From NCBI GenBank assembly GCA_947594085.1, contig CANQEB010000020.1:1-17291 (forward strand): 17,291 nt of DNA. The letters are read 5' to 3'. A program made the translations under genes and the position numbers. Source of the stretch: an uncultured Lachnospiraceae bacterium (lineage in GTDB: Bacteria > Bacillota > Clostridia > Lachnospirales > Lachnospiraceae). This document shows, piece by piece, positions 15,731-17,291 of the stretch (its first letter is position 1; every line of letters starts with the position of its first letter). The notes under the pieces are model-generated. The model worked only from the letters and a program-made list of their open reading frames with translations. It did not search any database and was not told the origin of the DNA.

Positions 15731-16597
15731 AAATCGCCCTTGAATCTCCCTCTCAGCCGCTGCGAGGCGCGCGTCGAGTTCGTCCTGCGAAAACAGCGCG
15801 GCGGTAAGCCTCTGAAATTCGCGGTACTCGTCCATGATCCCCTGCGCGTGCGGCACACGGTATGCCCCAGCGTCGCTGCCGAGCGCAATCTTCGCCCCGA
15901 GTGTGAATCCCCTGCGAATCCGCTCGCCCTGCTGTTCCGTCAGGCGGCGCAGGGAATCGTCGTCAAAGCGACCGCTCCCGATCAGGTTCGTGATCGTCAC
16001 GTACGTTGTCACCCAGATGGCTTGGCTCTCGGCGAGTGCCTGCAGACATTCCTCATCCATGAAATTGCCGTGCTCGACCGAGTCCACCCCGGCCTCCACC
16101 GCGTTTCGCACGGCATCTGCGCCGTTCACATGCGCCATCACGGCCATGCCCTCCTCGTGTGCGATATGGATCATCTCCCGAATCTCTTCTGCGTCAAGTG
16201 GCTCTTCCGTGAGCGCCCCGGCCCGGTCGAAATCCAGAATGCCAGAGAACATGACCTTGATAAAGTCCGCGCCCTCGCGGATCGCGCGCTTCACCAGCTC
16301 GTGATATTCCTTCATATTGTCAAAACCGAAGCCGACGATCCCGCCGTAATGTCCGTTCCTGTGGATCGCGAACAGCGGCGTCCGGTAGTCGATCCCATAT
16401 TCCGGCGCAATCTCTTTTGCGAGCGCGGATACACCGAGCGCGTCGCCACCGTCCCGCACAAATGTAACGCCCTGCTCCCGATACAGCCGCAACTTCTCAC
16501 GGATATCGTCCTCCTTCGGCCGGTTCCGGTGCAGCTCGACCGCCTCATGGTAATTGTACCCGTTCATGAACAGGTGCGCGTGACACTCTCCAAACAT
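15719..16597 (-). CDS. Metal-dependent amidohydrolase family protein
   Basis: 292 residues with the ordered metal ligands of the amidohydrolase TIM barrel: HAH (His6 and His8), Lys114 in DFIKVMFSG (possible carboxylated bridging lysine), His156 in MAHVNG, His176 in SVEHGNF, and Asp242 in ALGSDAG. The usual N-terminal beta-sandwich of imidazolonepropionase-like members is absent, so it is a barrel-only form. The substrate is probably an amide, cyclic amide or dipeptide and cannot be named. ATG 16597 follows AGAGG eight bases upstream. Its final residues (LRV) and stop codon lie inside the arm of the 78-bp palindrome, so the original C-terminus may have been replaced. A promoter lies at 16689-16718. 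Confidence 0.85.
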   Translation of the reverse strand: MFGECHAHLFMNGYNYHEAVELHRNRPKEDDIREKLRLYREQGVTFVRDGGDALGVSALAKEIAPEYGIDYRTPLFAIHRNGHYGGIVGFGFDNMKEYHELVKRAIREGADFIKVMFSGILDFDRAGALTEEPLDAEEIREMIHIAHEEGMAVMAHVNGADAVRNAVEAGVDSVEHGNFMDEECLQALAESQAIWVTTYVTITNLIGSGRFDDDSLRRLTEQQGERIRRGFTLGAKIALGSDAGAYRVPHAQGIMDEYREFQRLTAALFSQDELDARLAAAEREIQGRFLRV

Positions 16598-16688
16598 AGC
16601 ACTTGCCTCTTACAACTGTTTTATCTGGCTCAGGTCTTCCTGAGTTTAAACCTTACCGGCTGATCCGGCCAGCAGATTTCTCTACTGT

Positions 16689-16718
16689 AGTATAACTCTA
16701 ACCTCCTCCTTTTGACAA
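16689..16718 (-). promoter_or_regulatory. Promoter for the amidohydrolase gene
   Basis: Minus strand TTGTCA (16713-16718), 18 bp, TATACT (16689-16694): ten of twelve consensus positions. The leader of about 85 nt to ATG 16597 contains a small stem, CTCAGG/CCTGAG (16629-16644). The -35 abuts the repeat array that separates it from the divergent ATPase promoter. Confidence 0.6.
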
Positions 16719-16728
16719 ACCCTTTTTA

Positions 16729-16820
16729 TCCCAAAAACATAAAACGAAATACCCCAAAAACATAAAATGAATTACCCCAAAAACATAAAACAAAATACCC
16801 CAAAAACATAAAATGAAAAT
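16729..16820. repeat. Four 23-bp direct repeats, iteron- or operator-like array
   Basis: Units start at 16729, 16752, 16775 and 16798, each reading CCCCAAAAACATAAAA plus a 7-bp variable end (first unit starts with T). There are no spacers, so it is not CRISPR. Units 1 and 3 share AAAAC at the variable junction, and units 2 and 4 share AAAATGAA, which suggests a 46-bp dimer duplicated once. The array lies exactly between two divergent promoters, and its last base is the first base of the ATPase -35. The sequence TTGACAAACC flanks it on both sides (16712-16721 and 16820-16829). Confidence 0.9.
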
Positions 16821-16848
16821 TGACAAACCTGCATATTTACGCTATAAT
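16820..16848 (+). promoter_or_regulatory. Perfect consensus promoter of the AAA ATPase gene
   Basis: TTGACA (16820-16825), 17 bp, TATAAT (16843-16848): a full match. Transcription would begin near 16855, giving a leader of about 37 nt before ATG 16892. An unregulated promoter of this strength is unusual for an ATPase of this kind, so the adjacent repeat array may hold a repressor. Confidence 0.8.
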
Positions 16849-16891
16849 ATGGGAAAACTGGTACTTGTGAAAAAGCCTGGAGGTGAGAGTC

Positions 16892-17291
16892 ATGGCAGAG
16901 TATCTCCCACGAATCATAGATCCTGAATTATCGCTTAGGCTGGAAGCGTTCGGCGCTACCTTGATCGTCGGGCCGAAGTGGTGCGGCAAGACAACGACCG
17001 GCGAACAGAAGGCAAAGAGCATTCTGCGCATGCAGGATCCGGACCGACGGGAAGGCTACCTGGCAACGGCCGCAACGAAGCCTTCCTTACTTTTGAAAGG
17101 TGAAAATCCCCGCCTGATCGACGAGTGGCAGATGGCGCCCGTTCTTTGGGACTCCGTGCGCACGGCGGTGGATCAGCGCCAGGAGGAAGGGCTTTTTATC
17201 CTCACCGGCTCTACCTCCGTAGACAACAGCAAGATCATGCATTCCGGCACCGGCCGCATTTCGCGCATGAAAATGTATACCATGAGCCTGT
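16892..17291 (+). CDS. AAA-family ATP-binding protein (AAA_14/DUF4143 type), 3' part outside window
   Basis: 133 complete codons are visible from ATG 16892, which follows GGAGGTGA closely; the frame runs off the right edge. Seen are a Walker A motif GPKWCGKTT (27-35), a Walker B-like LIDEWQ (75-80, Asp77-Glu78) and a sensor-like FILTGSTS (102-109) followed by GTGRISRM. This order and spacing, with a short glycine-poor N-terminus, fit the AAA_14 domain that usually precedes a DUF4143 domain in proteins of about 400-450 residues. The DUF4143 part is not in view. The cellular role of this widespread family is not established. It is transcribed away from the amidohydrolase gene. Confidence 0.88.
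   Translation, partial: MAEYLPRIIDPELSLRLEAFGATLIVGPKWCGKTTTGEQKAKSILRMQDPDRREGYLATAATKPSLLLKGENPRLIDEWQMAPVLWDSVRTAVDQRQEEGLFILTGSTSVDNSKIMHSGTGRISRMKMYTMSL

Noticed and set aside
15740..16663. Plus-strand 307-codon frame over the amidohydrolase
   Set aside because: The minus-strand frame carries all metal-ligand motifs; this one is its shadow in a GC-rich gene.
16729..16820. CRISPR array
   Set aside because: The 23-bp units follow each other directly with no unique spacers and there are no cas genes in view.

Overview
The window looks like chromosomal DNA of a spore-forming, Gram-positive clostridium, most likely of the Lachnospiraceae type. The reasons are a spoVAD-spoVAE pair, strong AGGAGG-type ribosome binding sites, near-consensus sigma-A promoters, a huge isopeptide-domain surface protein, and a lipoprotein with Thr/Glu-rich linkers. 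The species cannot be told from the sequence alone.

Layout. (1) Positions 1-7796, minus strand: one uninterrupted reading frame of at least 2598 codons that runs off the left edge. It encodes a secreted pilin-like adhesin with a signal peptide, an acidic Thr/Glu-rich stretch, a head made of repeated adhesin domains, a six-glycine hinge, and a stalk of SpaA/Cna-B and FctA-like domains. (2) 7797-8561: an AT-rich intergenic region holding the adhesin leader and a compact type I toxin-antitoxin candidate. The candidate has a 27-residue holin-like membrane peptide on the plus strand and an antisense transcript starting from a perfect consensus promoter on the minus strand. (3) 8562-10038, minus: spoVAE and spoVAD (dipicolinic acid transport into spores), without spoVAC beside them. 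(4) 10206-10701, plus: an AT-rich RelB/ParE-type toxin-antitoxin pair where spoVAC would be expected. (5) 10731-12201, minus: plsC and a HAD phosphatase. (6) 12412-13893, minus: a lipoprotein with two SH3b domains, with its own terminator and promoter. (7) 14206-16597, minus: an amidohydrolase and a dGTPase (dgt), separated by a 78-bp near-perfect palindrome. (8) 16598-16891: a divergent regulatory region with four 23-bp direct repeats between two good promoters. (9) 16892 to the right edge, plus: the start of an AAA-type ATP-binding protein.

The core genes (spoVA, plsC, HAD, dgt, amidohydrolase) are GC-rich and unremarkable. The interest lies in what is set between them: two toxin-antitoxin candidates, a long palindrome, an iteron-like array, and a mosaic giant adhesin whose base composition changes along its length.
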